Below are positions 7,906 to 17,300 of a DNA stretch of 25,000 bases, piece by piece (positions within the stretch are counted from its first letter, which is position 1; each line of letters starts with the position of its first letter). The DNA is from Prorocentrum cordatum (Eukaryota > Sar > Dinophyceae > Prorocentrales > Prorocentraceae): NCBI GenBank assembly GCA_963575745.1, contig CAUYUJ010022439.1, forward strand, positions 57,501 to 82,500, written 5' to 3'. The translations under genes were made by a program, and so were the position numbers. The notes under the pieces are model-generated. The model did not search any database and was not told where the DNA came from. It worked only from the letters and a program-made list of their open reading frames with translations.

Positions 7906-10062
7906 ATGGCCTGGCGTGCCGACCAGCGTTGGCGTTGCGCTTGCGGACAGCTCAACAGTGCAGCGTCTTGGTATTGTGCATGTGGTACTCCCTACAAAGC
8001 ACCCATGCGAGCTCGTTCTGCCCAGCGCAACAGGGACAAACACAAGCCTCCTTGGCAGGAGGCTCAGGCGATCGACCGCGAGACGCAGCAGGTAGTAACC
8101 AGGCTCACCCCCGCCCTCAAGGAGACGGCCGAGTCCCATCCAGAATGGGAGCGATGGGCTCCACCGCTTCAGGGGAACCTTCGTGCCAACTGGAGCAAGA
8201 GAGCAAAAGAGCGCCTCACTACACTGGCTCGCCTGGTGGTTGCTGCGAAGAGGGCAGGCAAAGAGGAGACCCAGGAGAAAGAAGAGATGGCCATGATCTG
8301 CTACGCTATCACACTCTTGAAACCTCTTGGCCAGCAGCTAGCAGATGCACGCATGCGGCAGTCGCGCTTCGAGGAGCAGCTAAAGGACCTCCAATTCAAG
8401 CTTCGGGAGATGGAGTCAAAGGAGGACGAGCTGGTCGAACTGGTCGGGGAGTCGCGTCAATCTGTCCAGGACATCGAGCAGGCCATTCAGGAGGAGGAGG
8501 CTACCATGGCAGCTCAACGTGCTGCAGCACAACAGGAGGCGACGACCAATGGCGATGTGAATATGGATGGCGCTCCTCAACAGAGGCATCAGTGGACCCA
8601 CGGGCAGAGCTACTTGGCGGCTGTGACGGGTCAAGCGCAAGATCCTGGGGCGCTCCCAGCGGGCCCGCCGTGCCCGCCCCCGCAGCATCCTCCGCCTACC
8701 TCGCCACAGCAGCTGCCGTCGAGCGAATACCCGCCCAGATCCAGGCCGTCGCTCCCGTCTTCTTCTCAGTCAGCCGAGGAAGCCAGACGCTCGATTCCAT
8801 CACGCCTGGGATATACACCGAGCCAGAACGCCACGATGGCCGATTGTTTCTCGATGATGCTGAAGCGCCAGGAGGAAATGGACCAGCAACAGCAGCAACA
8901 GCAAGCTCTCTTGGCCAGTTTCATGCAGCAGCAGCAGCAGCTTATGTACCAGTTCCAAGGACAGGGAGTGCACATGAAGCAGCATATCACTGGCAATACC
9001 TGGACTCATGCTCAGAGCCCGCCTCAGCAGCAAGTGACTCAGGCGCAGACCTCGGAGGGCCAGCAACAGCACTTCCAGCAGCATCATCATGCCCAAGCTC
9101 CGCCGGCGCAGCAAGGCCAGCAACAGGGCAACCAGCAAACCCAAGTCAAAGCTATGATGGAGGCTCAGCATGCTCAGCAGCAACATGCTCAGTTACAAGC
9201 TCAAGCCGCAGCCATCTTCCACCAGCAGCAGCAGCAGCAGAATTCAGGGATGTCCCCCGACATTGCGATGCAGTTGGAAGCTATGAAGGGCGGCAAGTTG
9301 GGCAAAGGTGTGGAGCTCTCCAGGGCCCAAACAGATCCCTATCAGGTGGGGCCACATCCTTTACAGCATCAGCCAGGGAAAGGACCCATGGGAGCTCCAG
9401 CGGCGATCTTTTCTGCAGCAGGGCTGGCACCCCGCCCTACGCCCGACTCAGCTACACCACTGACGCCGACACAGATCCCGCCATTGTCTCCTACACCCCC
9501 TGCGTCGGAGCCTCAGGAGCCCCCACCGGCCCAGCCAGCAACAGTGCCAGCGTCTATGTGGGAACGCGGAGGGGCACTGGGGCCGACGCAGTTTTGGGGA
9601 GTACCGCCCACCCCGCAGCCTTCTGCCCAACCTTCCATCGAGATCTCGCCGACCCAGCCCTTCGAAGCGGAGTTCATCCCTGCACCTACCCACTCTGTCA
9701 CGGGTCCCGCCCCAATCGAGATCCTCAGCTCTCAGGACGAGAAGTCAGAGATGGCAGCAGCATTGGAAGCAGTGAGAAAGGTAGAGGAGGCGGAAGCTTT
9801 GGATGCGATTCAACGGACAGAAGCGGCGGAGGCTGCTGCCAGGCTGCAGGCTTCCCTGCGACAACCAGGTGTTTGTCCAGATGCGGCGGCATCGACGGCA
9901 GTACCATCAGCAGCATCAGTCGCAGTACCGAACTCACCACAGAGGGCTCGGGGCGCCAGACGTTCCGCGACCGACGAAACGGGCGCCAGTCTGATGCCGA
10001 CGGGTGCCACACCCGAGAGCAAATCTCAGACAGTCGAACGCAGAGCGGATTCAGACCTGTGA
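7906..10062 (+). CDS. Retroelement ORF1: zinc-finger, coiled-coil, Gln-rich protein
   Basis: This is a nucleic-acid-binding (gag-like) protein expected to package the element RNA. Counting from the upstream open frame at 7729, residues 67-89 form a W-R-C-A-C-G...W-Y-C-A-C-G zinc knuckle (Cys 70, 72, 83, 85), a compact relative of the RanBP2-type finger. Residues 95-200 are basic and helical. Residues 200-272 are charged and heptad-like (coiled coil), suiting multimerisation. Residues 280-380 are Pro-rich, 384-505 Gln-rich with CAG/CAA runs, then a Pro/Thr-rich linker and an Ala/Glu-rich helix near 665-705. The first ATG (7906) sits seven codons before the finger's first Trp. An upstream start is possible because the frame is open from 7720. 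A second frame is open over the same stretch, but its composition is shadow-like. ORF2 follows in another frame after 86 bp. Finger and coiled coil are seen directly. The role is inferred from LINE biology. Confidence 0.75.
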   Translation: MAWRADQRWRCACGQLNSAASWYCACGTPYKAPMRARSAQRNRDKHKPPWQEAQAIDRETQQVVTRLTPALKETAESHPEWERWAPPLQGNLRANWSKRAKERLTTLARLVVAAKRAGKEETQEKEEMAMICYAITLLKPLGQQLADARMRQSRFEEQLKDLQFKLREMESKEDELVELVGESRQSVQDIEQAIQEEEATMAAQRAAAQQEATTNGDVNMDGAPQQRHQWTHGQSYLAAVTGQAQDPGALPAGPPCPPPQHPPPTSPQQLPSSEYPPRSRPSLPSSSQSAEEARRSIPSRLGYTPSQNATMADCFSMMLKRQEEMDQQQQQQQALLASFMQQQQQLMYQFQGQGVHMKQHITGNTWTHAQSPPQQQVTQAQTSEGQQQHFQQHHHAQAPPAQQGQQQGNQQTQVKAMMEAQHAQQQHAQLQAQAAAIFHQQQQQQNSGMSPDIAMQLEAMKGGKLGKGVELSRAQTDPYQVGPHPLQHQPGKGPMGAPAAIFSAAGLAPRPTPDSATPLTPTQIPPLSPTPPASEPQEPPPAQPATVPASMWERGGALGPTQFWGVPPTPQPSAQPSIEISPTQPFEAEFIPAPTHSVTGPAPIEILSSQDEKSEMAAALEAVRKVEEAEALDAIQRTEAAEAAARLQASLRQPGVCPDAAASTAVPSAASVAVPNSPQRARGARRSATDETGASLMPTGATPESKSQTVERRADSDL

Positions 10063-10148
10063 ACGACATCATCAAGAACAAGAAGAAGGTCTACTGGGGA
10101 CTGCAGGAGACCTACTACTACGTCAATAATTCAAAGATTGGATCGACG

Positions 10149-10669
10149 ATGGATTTTCGTACAGAGCCAATTCAGTCAGTACACGCAGCTCCTGGGGGTT
10201 TGCAAAGTTATAGCTTAGATTTGAATGAATCAATGTCATTTGATTTCACTGTGCCGTTGGGACCTACACGGCCAATACCTCAGTCTCACTACGCAGTTGC
10301 GCCGACAGGTTTACAACGGCAGCAACAGAGTGGTGTCTCGCCGTCGGGCACAGCACGGCCAAGACCCAATCGACAAGTTTCACTTCTACCTCGGGACCTG
10401 GTAGTTGACGATTCGTATCATCATCCCTTCTACGAGCAGTACCATTACCCTGGAGCTGGGGCCATCAATACTCCAGGTTTACCTCCGCCGCTGGCAGCTG
10501 CAGGGGCCCACGCATATTCCAAAGGCACGGGTGCCCACAGGCGAAGCGGCTGGTCCGTTCCCAAGTCGGAGAAGGTTGTGACTGTTACGCCCGCGCACTT
10601 GCAGTGGGCAGACCTCTTACTACATCAGGGGAAGTGCGACACCAATGGCGTTTTATGGGGGGGGGGGGG
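10149..10669 (+). CDS. ORF2 N-terminal segment (Pro/Ser/Tyr-rich)
   Basis: A frame-3 stretch of about 174 codons begins at the ATG 10149, 86 bp past the ORF1 stop. Its composition is balanced (Tyr, His, Phe and Asp present, unlike the shadow frame upstream), with patches such as SYHHPFYEQYHYPGAG. No known domain is recognised. It ends at a run of 13 G. The continuation in frame 2 reads HGPLEPMRVSRALNSKG. A frame-2 reading with GTG at 10604 also exists, so the exact junction is uncertain. It may be a disordered linker tethering ORF2 to RNA or to ORF1. Confidence 0.5.
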
Positions 10670-13600
10670 CACGGACCCTTAGAGCCCATGCGGGTGAGCC
10701 GAGCTCTTAATTCCAAGGGGCGTGCGTTGCCCCCCCACGAGTACGATATTACGGCTCTCGGGGCTTTACAGAGAGGCGATGACCGTGCTGCACACAGAAG
10801 GGCCTTGTCAGCTCGAAGTTACCTGATGTCTCATCTGGAGCAATTTTGCCCATGCTGGGCCTACGACGCAGCGTTGTGGTCAGTGGATCAAGCGAGACGG
10901 GATTGGCTTCTGTGGTGCATTCCCATGGTTAGCAATCGTCTACATCAAGACGCTGCATTGCGGCCCCTACACAATGGAGATACTGACATTATTCGGGCGG
11001 TAGCTGGAGATATATGTGAGTCTGTATTCGCTAAAGATCACCCACACCGCCTCAGTTACCTACGTAGCTATACAGCAGCATGGAGGGCTGGACCGATTGC
11101 GTGGCTTGGGATACTGCGACGCCACCAGCACGAACTACTCACAGCCAGACGCCGCCTCGGACTCGCCAGCGAGCTAAGCACCTCGGCCCAGTCAAACATT
11201 GACGATGTTCTCCAGCGCATGCTCGACACGGCCATGCGTCGGGCTCAGCTTCTGGCCTCAGGAGGCATGGACGAATTGCTCACGGCAGAACAACATCGTG
11301 CAATCGATGAAGAACAACAGCTCTTGGAATGGATGGTTGCTCAAGATACTGCGGACCCAGTGGCTACCCAAGCTGCACCCTTGGAGCACTACATCGCACC
11401 CGAGTTTCAATCGTACATACCTCCTCCGCCATGGGACGCAGACATCGAGCAAAGTGCCGAGGGTCAAGTGGGTGAGGCGCCAGTGGAACCAGGCCTTCAT
11501 AGCTTGCACGACGAGATTGCTATGGTCCAGACAAATCTCAAGATGCTACACGTGTCTGTGACAGCTACTGCGCTGCGTGGGGCAATTTCCAGACGAATGG
11601 ACCCTGTACGATTACAGTCACAAAGAGTCCAGCGTCACATCGAGATCGAAATACGTGGCCAAGTACCATATTGGAATATTTTGGAGAGCATCCTTGACCC
11701 AGGTCAGGCCAAGCAGGATTGGCAGGACATATGTACGCCTTATGTGCACAATATGTTGGTGACGCATCCTGCAGTCCAGGCAGACATTCGGGACCCCACC
11801 GATGCTTGGTCCATCGCTAGCGACATCTGTTCCAGGACTTGGCGGAGAGCACGTCGCGGCAGGCTTCGGTACCAGCGCAACCTTAGACGACTGCAAGAGC
11901 AAGACCCTGAACGACACACCGCATATGTACAACGCGCACGGAGAGCTGCCAACCAGGCTCGAGATCGGTCGGACCGCATGGCTGGTGGTATTGGCATCCT
12001 GGATGTAGCTGAAGTGTTGGACCTTGCAAGTGGTGCCAGCATACAACCTTTGGCAATGCCAGTACCTCGATTTCTTCGTTCCCATCTACGAGGCGCAGTA
12101 GGTTTGCATAGCAGTGCGTACAGATCAGTCACACGGCTAACAGTTCTGTCTGCAGTGGCAGGCGCGCGCTTGTTGAGTAAGTGGGTGACTGATTTGGTTA
12201 CATCCACGGCTTTGTATTTGGGCAATAGCGTGCAGGGGCACCCTGCACCAGCTCGGGCCCTTAACGAAATATGTGGGAGTACAGTGACACCGCCAAACGG
12301 CGGAGCTTTTACCCAGCAAGGGGAATCAGTTTCAGCCCAGGAGACATGCGACGTCTCAAGAGACGTCTGCAGCTCCTGCCACACGCAGACCCGGGACCAA
12401 CATGGACAAAATCGGTTGCCCGTACCAAGCACAGGTAATTCGAAATTTGTGATCAGCCTGTGTGATGCTATTCCTGCTTCTTTCTGCCCTAGCGTTGTCA
12501 CGGACAGCCGACCTACTAATGAAGGCCAGGCAGTGCGCTCACCAGGCCCCCCCCCAGGACGGAGTTCATGGAGATCTCGACCCTGTCCCCCCCCTTCTAA
12601 ACCCCCACCCGAGGCTGGAGAAATCCTTGACTCGTTCTATAGAATACACATCCCCACGGATCAGCCGTCACTCAAGCAGGTTTTGTCGGAGGTTTATTGC
12701 CCGCCCTTAGACCAGGATGTTAACAGTTTTGACCTTCCAGAGGTCTCAAAGGATGCCCTCGTGGAGCCCCCCCCTTGCAGTGAACCTCACCTTGAGCTTC
12801 ACTTCTATACGGATGGGTCGACCAAACCTGGTGAGGGTACCCAGGGAGCTTGGGCGTCTGTATGTGTTCGTAAGCTTTCTGACAACCTCTGCGCGTTCGG
12901 GGGTTTCTGGTCCTGTGGCTGGGGGGCGTCGTGCCAGGCTCGCCCATTGTCAGCCGATCCCGACATTCTGCACCATGAGGCTCTGGGCATATTTTGGACG
13001 TGCGTTCAGATCTTAGGAGAGTCCCTGGCTTCGCAGGACACGTGTCCAGTCTTTATTTTTTCTGATTCCAAGAATGCTGTTGATGTTGTCAATGGTGTTT
13101 CTACGGTTGACCCCAAACACGAGGTTATGCGTCTCCTTGTCGCCATTGTTCGTACGGTGCGTTGCGTCAGGCCTCTGGAGGTCTGTTATATCCGTGCCCA
13201 CAATGAGCACCCCTGGAACACCCTCGCGGACTTCATTGCCCGCAATGTGATGCAGGGCAACATCAACCGTGTCACTGTGTTACCGCCTTGCCTTGTGCGC
13301 GCCACGCTTTTTGTGCATGCGTTGGAGTGGAGTTGGCTTGATTTTGCGCGCGCTGAGGATCGCGCGGCCTACCCTGTGCGGTTTACCGCTGATGCGGAGG
13401 ACCAGCTACCTCATGGCCCGCAGGACTTTAAAGTAAGACATCAGATCATGGGCGTCCCCATTCCCGACTCCGAGCCCCACATAGACGAAAGAATCAAGGT
13501 CAAGGCCTCTTTTGCTTTCTCGGTTATTCAGTACAATGTAAAAAGCATCTCGGTGGAGAAAAAGGTGGGGACTGTTGGGAAACGTAGATTCATGAGGACT

Positions 13601-13801
13601 CAGATCATTACGACCCAACTCGAAAAAAAAACGATGCCTTGGTGGTTGGGCTTCAAGAGGCCTGGAACAAAAAAGGGATTCGCCGCCAAGGCAAATTTTG
13701 GGCCGTTTCCTCGGGGGTTGACGACACTGGTCTGGGGTGTGAAGTTTGGTTCAATGGAGAGATCCCTTACGGCAAGGCTGGAGGAAAGCAGCTCTTCTTG
13801 A
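10604..13801 (+). CDS. ORF2 segment: duplicated module, RNase H, start of endonuclease
   Basis: One long frame-2 stretch, of which 10670-13631 is taken as real coding sequence. It holds two divergent copies of an unnamed approximately 88-residue module (10808-11071 and 11618-11884), a basic region (RRARRGRLRYQRNLRRL near 11840), a Pro/Ser-rich linker (about 12250-12780), an RNase H domain (12790-13258) and the first endonuclease strand (VIQYNVKS, Asn at 13535). Past 13631 the frame reads Lys/Gly-rich nonsense, while the endonuclease continues in frame 1. Base composition is less GC-biased before about 12430 than after it, hinting that the N-terminal region has a separate history. GTG at 10604 is only the formal limit of the open frame. 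Confidence 0.65.
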   Translation: MGRPLTTSGEVRHQWRFMGGGGHGPLEPMRVSRALNSKGRALPPHEYDITALGALQRGDDRAAHRRALSARSYLMSHLEQFCPCWAYDAALWSVDQARRDWLLWCIPMVSNRLHQDAALRPLHNGDTDIIRAVAGDICESVFAKDHPHRLSYLRSYTAAWRAGPIAWLGILRRHQHELLTARRRLGLASELSTSAQSNIDDVLQRMLDTAMRRAQLLASGGMDELLTAEQHRAIDEEQQLLEWMVAQDTADPVATQAAPLEHYIAPEFQSYIPPPPWDADIEQSAEGQVGEAPVEPGLHSLHDEIAMVQTNLKMLHVSVTATALRGAISRRMDPVRLQSQRVQRHIEIEIRGQVPYWNILESILDPGQAKQDWQDICTPYVHNMLVTHPAVQADIRDPTDAWSIASDICSRTWRRARRGRLRYQRNLRRLQEQDPERHTAYVQRARRAANQARDRSDRMAGGIGILDVAEVLDLASGASIQPLAMPVPRFLRSHLRGAVGLHSSAYRSVTRLTVLSAVAGARLLSKWVTDLVTSTALYLGNSVQGHPAPARALNEICGSTVTPPNGGAFTQQGESVSAQETCDVSRDVCSSCHTQTRDQHGQNRLPVPSTGNSKFVISLCDAIPASFCPSVVTDSRPTNEGQAVRSPGPPPGRSSWRSRPCPPPSKPPPEAGEILDSFYRIHIPTDQPSLKQVLSEVYCPPLDQDVNSFDLPEVSKDALVEPPPCSEPHLELHFYTDGSTKPGEGTQGAWASVCVRKLSDNLCAFGGFWSCGWGASCQARPLSADPDILHHEALGIFWTCVQILGESLASQDTCPVFIFSDSKNAVDVVNGVSTVDPKHEVMRLLVAIVRTVRCVRPLEVCYIRAHNEHPWNTLADFIARNVMQGNINRVTVLPPCLVRATLFVHALEWSWLDFARAEDRAAYPVRFTADAEDQLPHGPQDFKVRHQIMGVPIPDSEPHIDERIKVKASFAFSVIQYNVKSISVEKKVGTVGKRRFMRTQIITTQLEKKTMPWWLGFKRPGTKKGFAAKANFGPFPRGLTTLVWGVKFGSMERSLTARLEESSSS
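10808..11071 (+). other. ORF2 N-terminal module, copy 1 (unnamed domain)
   Basis: About 88 residues containing W near position 17, DW-LLW-C-IP-V-N-L, then D-AVAGDIC and RLSYLR at the end. It aligns co-linearly with 11618-11884 at near-constant spacing. I do not recognise the family. Confidence 0.55.
11618..11884 (+). other. ORF2 N-terminal module, copy 2 (unnamed domain)
   Basis: About 89 residues with PYWN, DWQDICTPYVHNML, D-SIASDIC and RLRYQRNL, matching copy 1 at the DW, C-x-P-x-V-x-N-x-L, DIC and RL-Y-R positions. It is divergent (about a quarter identical by eye), so this is an old duplication. Confidence 0.55.
12790..13258 (+). other. RNase H domain of ORF2
   Basis: All four catalytic acids are present in type I RNase H order: FYTDGS (Asp codon 12812), HHEALG (Glu 12977), FSDSKNAVD (Asp 13064) and, after IRAHNEHPWN, LADFIA (Asp 13229). 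The His of the loop before the last Asp (AHNEH) is also present. It should degrade the RNA strand of the cDNA hybrid. It lies before the endonuclease, not after the reverse transcriptase as in most RNase H-bearing LINEs. Confidence 0.85.
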
Positions 13802-14320
13802 GCCGCAATCAACTCTGTGTCCTTCACTCCAATCCCCGCTTCCTTGCCGTGGCTGTTAGTGCGCCTCACTTTGCTCTCAGAGTTGCCTCGTTGCATGCCC
13901 CGCATGTGCGACAAGGCATGCCGAAGGTGCGGGAGTATTGGGAGCAGGCGGAGCGTCTCATTTCGGAATATAATATTGACATGGTTTTGGTTGACGCTAA
14001 CGCCAGAGTTGGTGACGTGACTAGCGAGGTCATTGGGGCCGAGGGATTTATCCAGGGTCAGGATCAGCCTGGGGACGCCTTCCATGAAAAAATGGCCGCT
14101 CTCGCTCTTAAAGTGATCAATACTTTTACCCCCCATGATCCGAGCTATACTTATGTTACGAAAGGGGGGGGGGAAGCACAGGATCGACTATGTGGCCACC
14201 TCTGGTGCTTTTTTTTTTTGCGCACGCCAAGGAAGTGAGCGTGCTGCACCATTTCGACAACGGAATGGAAGAGACGGACCATGCTCCGCTGCAGGTCAAA
14301 TTCGCTTGGGCAGAGACTTT
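13508..14320 (+). other. APE-type (EEP fold) endonuclease domain of ORF2
   Basis: Motifs appear in the usual order although spread over three frames: IQYNVKS (Asn 13535, frame 2), VVGLQEAW (Glu 13657, frame 1), LRVASLHAPH (about 13880), MVLVDANARVGD (Asp 13993, Asn 13999), HRIDYVAT (Asp 14186, frame 2) and ETDHAPL (Asp 14277, His 14280, frame 3). It would nick the target to prime reverse transcription. Three homopolymer shifts (13623, 14164, 14209) lie inside this domain, so the protein as read is truncated. Confidence 0.85.
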
Positions 14321-17300
14321 GCACAGGAAGAAAAATAAGAACTGTCCTGTCTTTGACTGTTGAAAAACGAAGCAACCTGACGCGGTGGTGGCCTTTCGTG
14401 AGGCTATCGCCAAAATTCCGCCTATCCCTTGGGAGACAGACATGAATGCCCACCTGCGGATGGTTCAGGACCAGGTTTTGTCTGCGGCTGCCGAAGCCTT
14501 CCCCAAGGATGCTCGCACTACTCAACCCCCGTATGTGTCTAACCGCTCCCTTTTGTTTCTTCGCGTTAGGAGGGGCATCAAAAGAGTGTTGATGAAAGCC
14601 AGTGGCGTTTCCCAGTCCCCTCAAACAATTGATGCCCTCCGTCGTTTTGCGGTTCGACTTTGGAAAGGGGATCTTTCAGTGGCGACACCTGGACACATAG
14701 AAAGCCAGGAGTGGGTTAGCCAAGTTGCCGATATCATGGGGTTACCTCCTGACCACACTTCTGCGGGGTTGCATGGTGGCTCGTGTTTGGAGGAGTTCGT
14801 GCTGCCCCCCCACATCGCCCTGCAGTTGCCTAGGACCTACCAGTCGATCATGCAGGAATGGAAGCGGATATTCGAAGAACTTGGCGGATACGCCAAAGAT
14901 TTTGTCATCTCTGCGCGCTGTCAAGGTCCCAAGGACATTCGAGCTGATATTTTCATGCTTCGACTTCAGAGCATGTTTTTAGGCCAGTCTGATTTTTTGG
15001 CTCGCTCCTTTCAGTTAGACAAAGACGCTTTCTTGCAGACAGAACTGGCTAGTGTCAGGGCCAGCATCGACGGACGGACCCCCCAGGCTGAGTGGAACCA
15101 TCTCTCCCGTGTTTTGCGTTTCGCTGGGCGCGTGCCGAAACAGACTCCGAGTTTCCCGTTTATGTTGGATGGTCAAGGAAAACCTGCCCGTACCCCTGAA
15201 CAGTTCCATGAAATTGTGCAAGCGCACTTTGCGAAGATAGAACGGGCCAAGGAGCTCTCCTATAGTGAAGGGGTCTGTAAGTATAACAACGAGTGTAGAA
15301 TCAATCCCTTGGGTCCCCTTGTCCGTTGTATCGAGGCGATTCCCTCCCCCTTCGATTTGCAGCTTTTGTTTAGCAAGGCACAGGCCCACCGCAGTGCGGG
15401 GCCTGATTACTTCCGAGATGAGTTGTTCCAAGCTGATCCGTGCGGGTTATCCGAGGTTTTCGCTCCCATCCTGGTCAAAGCAGCTGCGCATTGCCGTGAG
15501 CCATTGGGGTTCAAGCTCGGGGAGGTGGCCTTTTTCCACAAAGGCAGCGGTGATGTGTGGACGGCTGCCGCGCAACGCAACATTCATAAATGCAGCGCCA
15601 TCTCCAAGATGCACCATCGTTTCTTACGTCAGAAAGCTACTGACTTCATTTATGCTTCTCTTTTGTGCACGCAGGTGGGTGGTATCCAGGGCAAAGGAGT
15701 TGAGCATGCCTTGCTGGGAATTCGGCTGCATTGGCATGCTACCAAGCAGGCTAAACAAAGTGCGGGTGCCTTGTGTATTGATCTTGTTGCTGCTTTCTAT
15801 GCCGCTGTGAAGCAGGTGGCCTTAGCGCTCCCACGGGAAGAGACTTCCCTCGCCCACGCCCTGGAAACGATGGAGCTCACCCCTTTCTTGCAGGAAGGCG
15901 TCAGAGCCCAACTTGGTGCCCCTTCCCTTCTCGAGGCCCAAGTGGATACGGAGCACATCTTGTTCTTACTCCAGGAATCGCAATCGGGCTCCATGTGGAA
16001 GCTCGGTCTCTCGGCTTCGTGGGTTGCCCCCTCTGTGGGATCGCACCCTGGCTCCATTTTGGCGGGGGATGTGTTCAACTTGGTGTTTTCCAGTGCCCTC
16101 CGCGAAATTCAAGAACGCATGAAAGCGGAAGATCTTGTTTGGCAGGCCCCTCCTGCTCCCCATCATGCTTCTAGGCCTCAAGACTGGCATGATCCAGCGG
16201 CGGATTTCTCTTTTGTTGACGATCTGACGATCCTGGTGGGCGGACCAGCTAACACGATCGTTCATCAACTTTCGAAGGTTTTCAGAATTATCCACGATTC
16301 TGTAGGCAAGCGTGGGCTCCTCGTTAACAGTGCTAAAACTAAAACCCTGATTTGTTTTAGGGGTCCTGGGGCCAAGGCGGCGTCTCGTAATTTGTTTGAT
16401 GCTCTCCCGCCCGGGATTCATCTTCCTGCTCTTGACGTACGCATCGACGTCGTTCAAGTTCATAAGATTTTGGGTGTGCTTGTTTCTGCCAGTGGAGGGA
16501 TCGGCACAGAAATCTGTGCTAGGAACGCCTCGATGGTTGGTGCTCTCCGTCCCATCAAGAAGGTGGTTTCCCCCTCCCCGCTCCTCTCGATGCAAACTAA
16601 GGTTCGGTACGCTGAAACGTTAGGGGCTATTCGTTTCCTTTTCGCGGCTGGAGTTTGGGATGACATCCCTGATTTCCTTATTAAGAAGATCCGCGCCTAC
16701 CATTCTCAGGTGTATCGTACGGCTGCCAACAAGGGCCTCCGAAATCACACCAGGGACCAGGATTCTAATGTTATGGTTTACCTCAGAACCCAACGCTTAG
16801 CCATAGACCAAGTGCTGTCGGTTGCAAGATTGCGCATGCTTCCTAGCGTCCTCCTTCGGGCCCCGCCAGCGGTGAGAGTGCATATCGATGTTCTCTGGAG
16901 TGTGCCGAAGTGTTGGCCCCAGCTTGTTCAAGCTGACATGTTATGGATGCGACGATTTAGGTTTCCCACGGGCCAAAGTGATCAGGATTACATCGAAGAA
17001 CTCCTCGCGATTGCCCGCCGCACGCCAGGCGTTTTCAAAGGCCTCGTGGCCAAGGCTGCGAAGGCGGCTAAGCATTTTTTCGTTGAGGACTTAGAGCACG
17101 ACCACTGGGTCAAGCAGCTCAAGCAGTCAAGACCAGACACAGATTTTGAAGCAGAAGAGCGCACGCCCATCCATGCTGTGCGCCCTGCCCCTCAGGACGT
17201 GGAAGGTCAGTCCCCAGGTGAACCCCATTCTTCCTTTGCTGGTTCGCAATTGCCTCCCCCCCCCATTCTTAAATACCTGTGCTACATGTGTGGATTCACG

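Noticed and set aside
7716-10682. Open frame of 988 codons overlapping ORF1
   Set aside because: Up to about 10060 it is the shadow of ORF1: its composition is Ser/Gly/Ala/Thr-rich without domains, whereas the ORF1 frame shows a zinc finger and coiled coil. Only its last part (from 10149) looks coding and is assigned to ORF2.
14648-14662. B-box-like GGTTCGACTTT
   Set aside because: It lies within the reverse transcriptase coding frame with no A box at tRNA distance.
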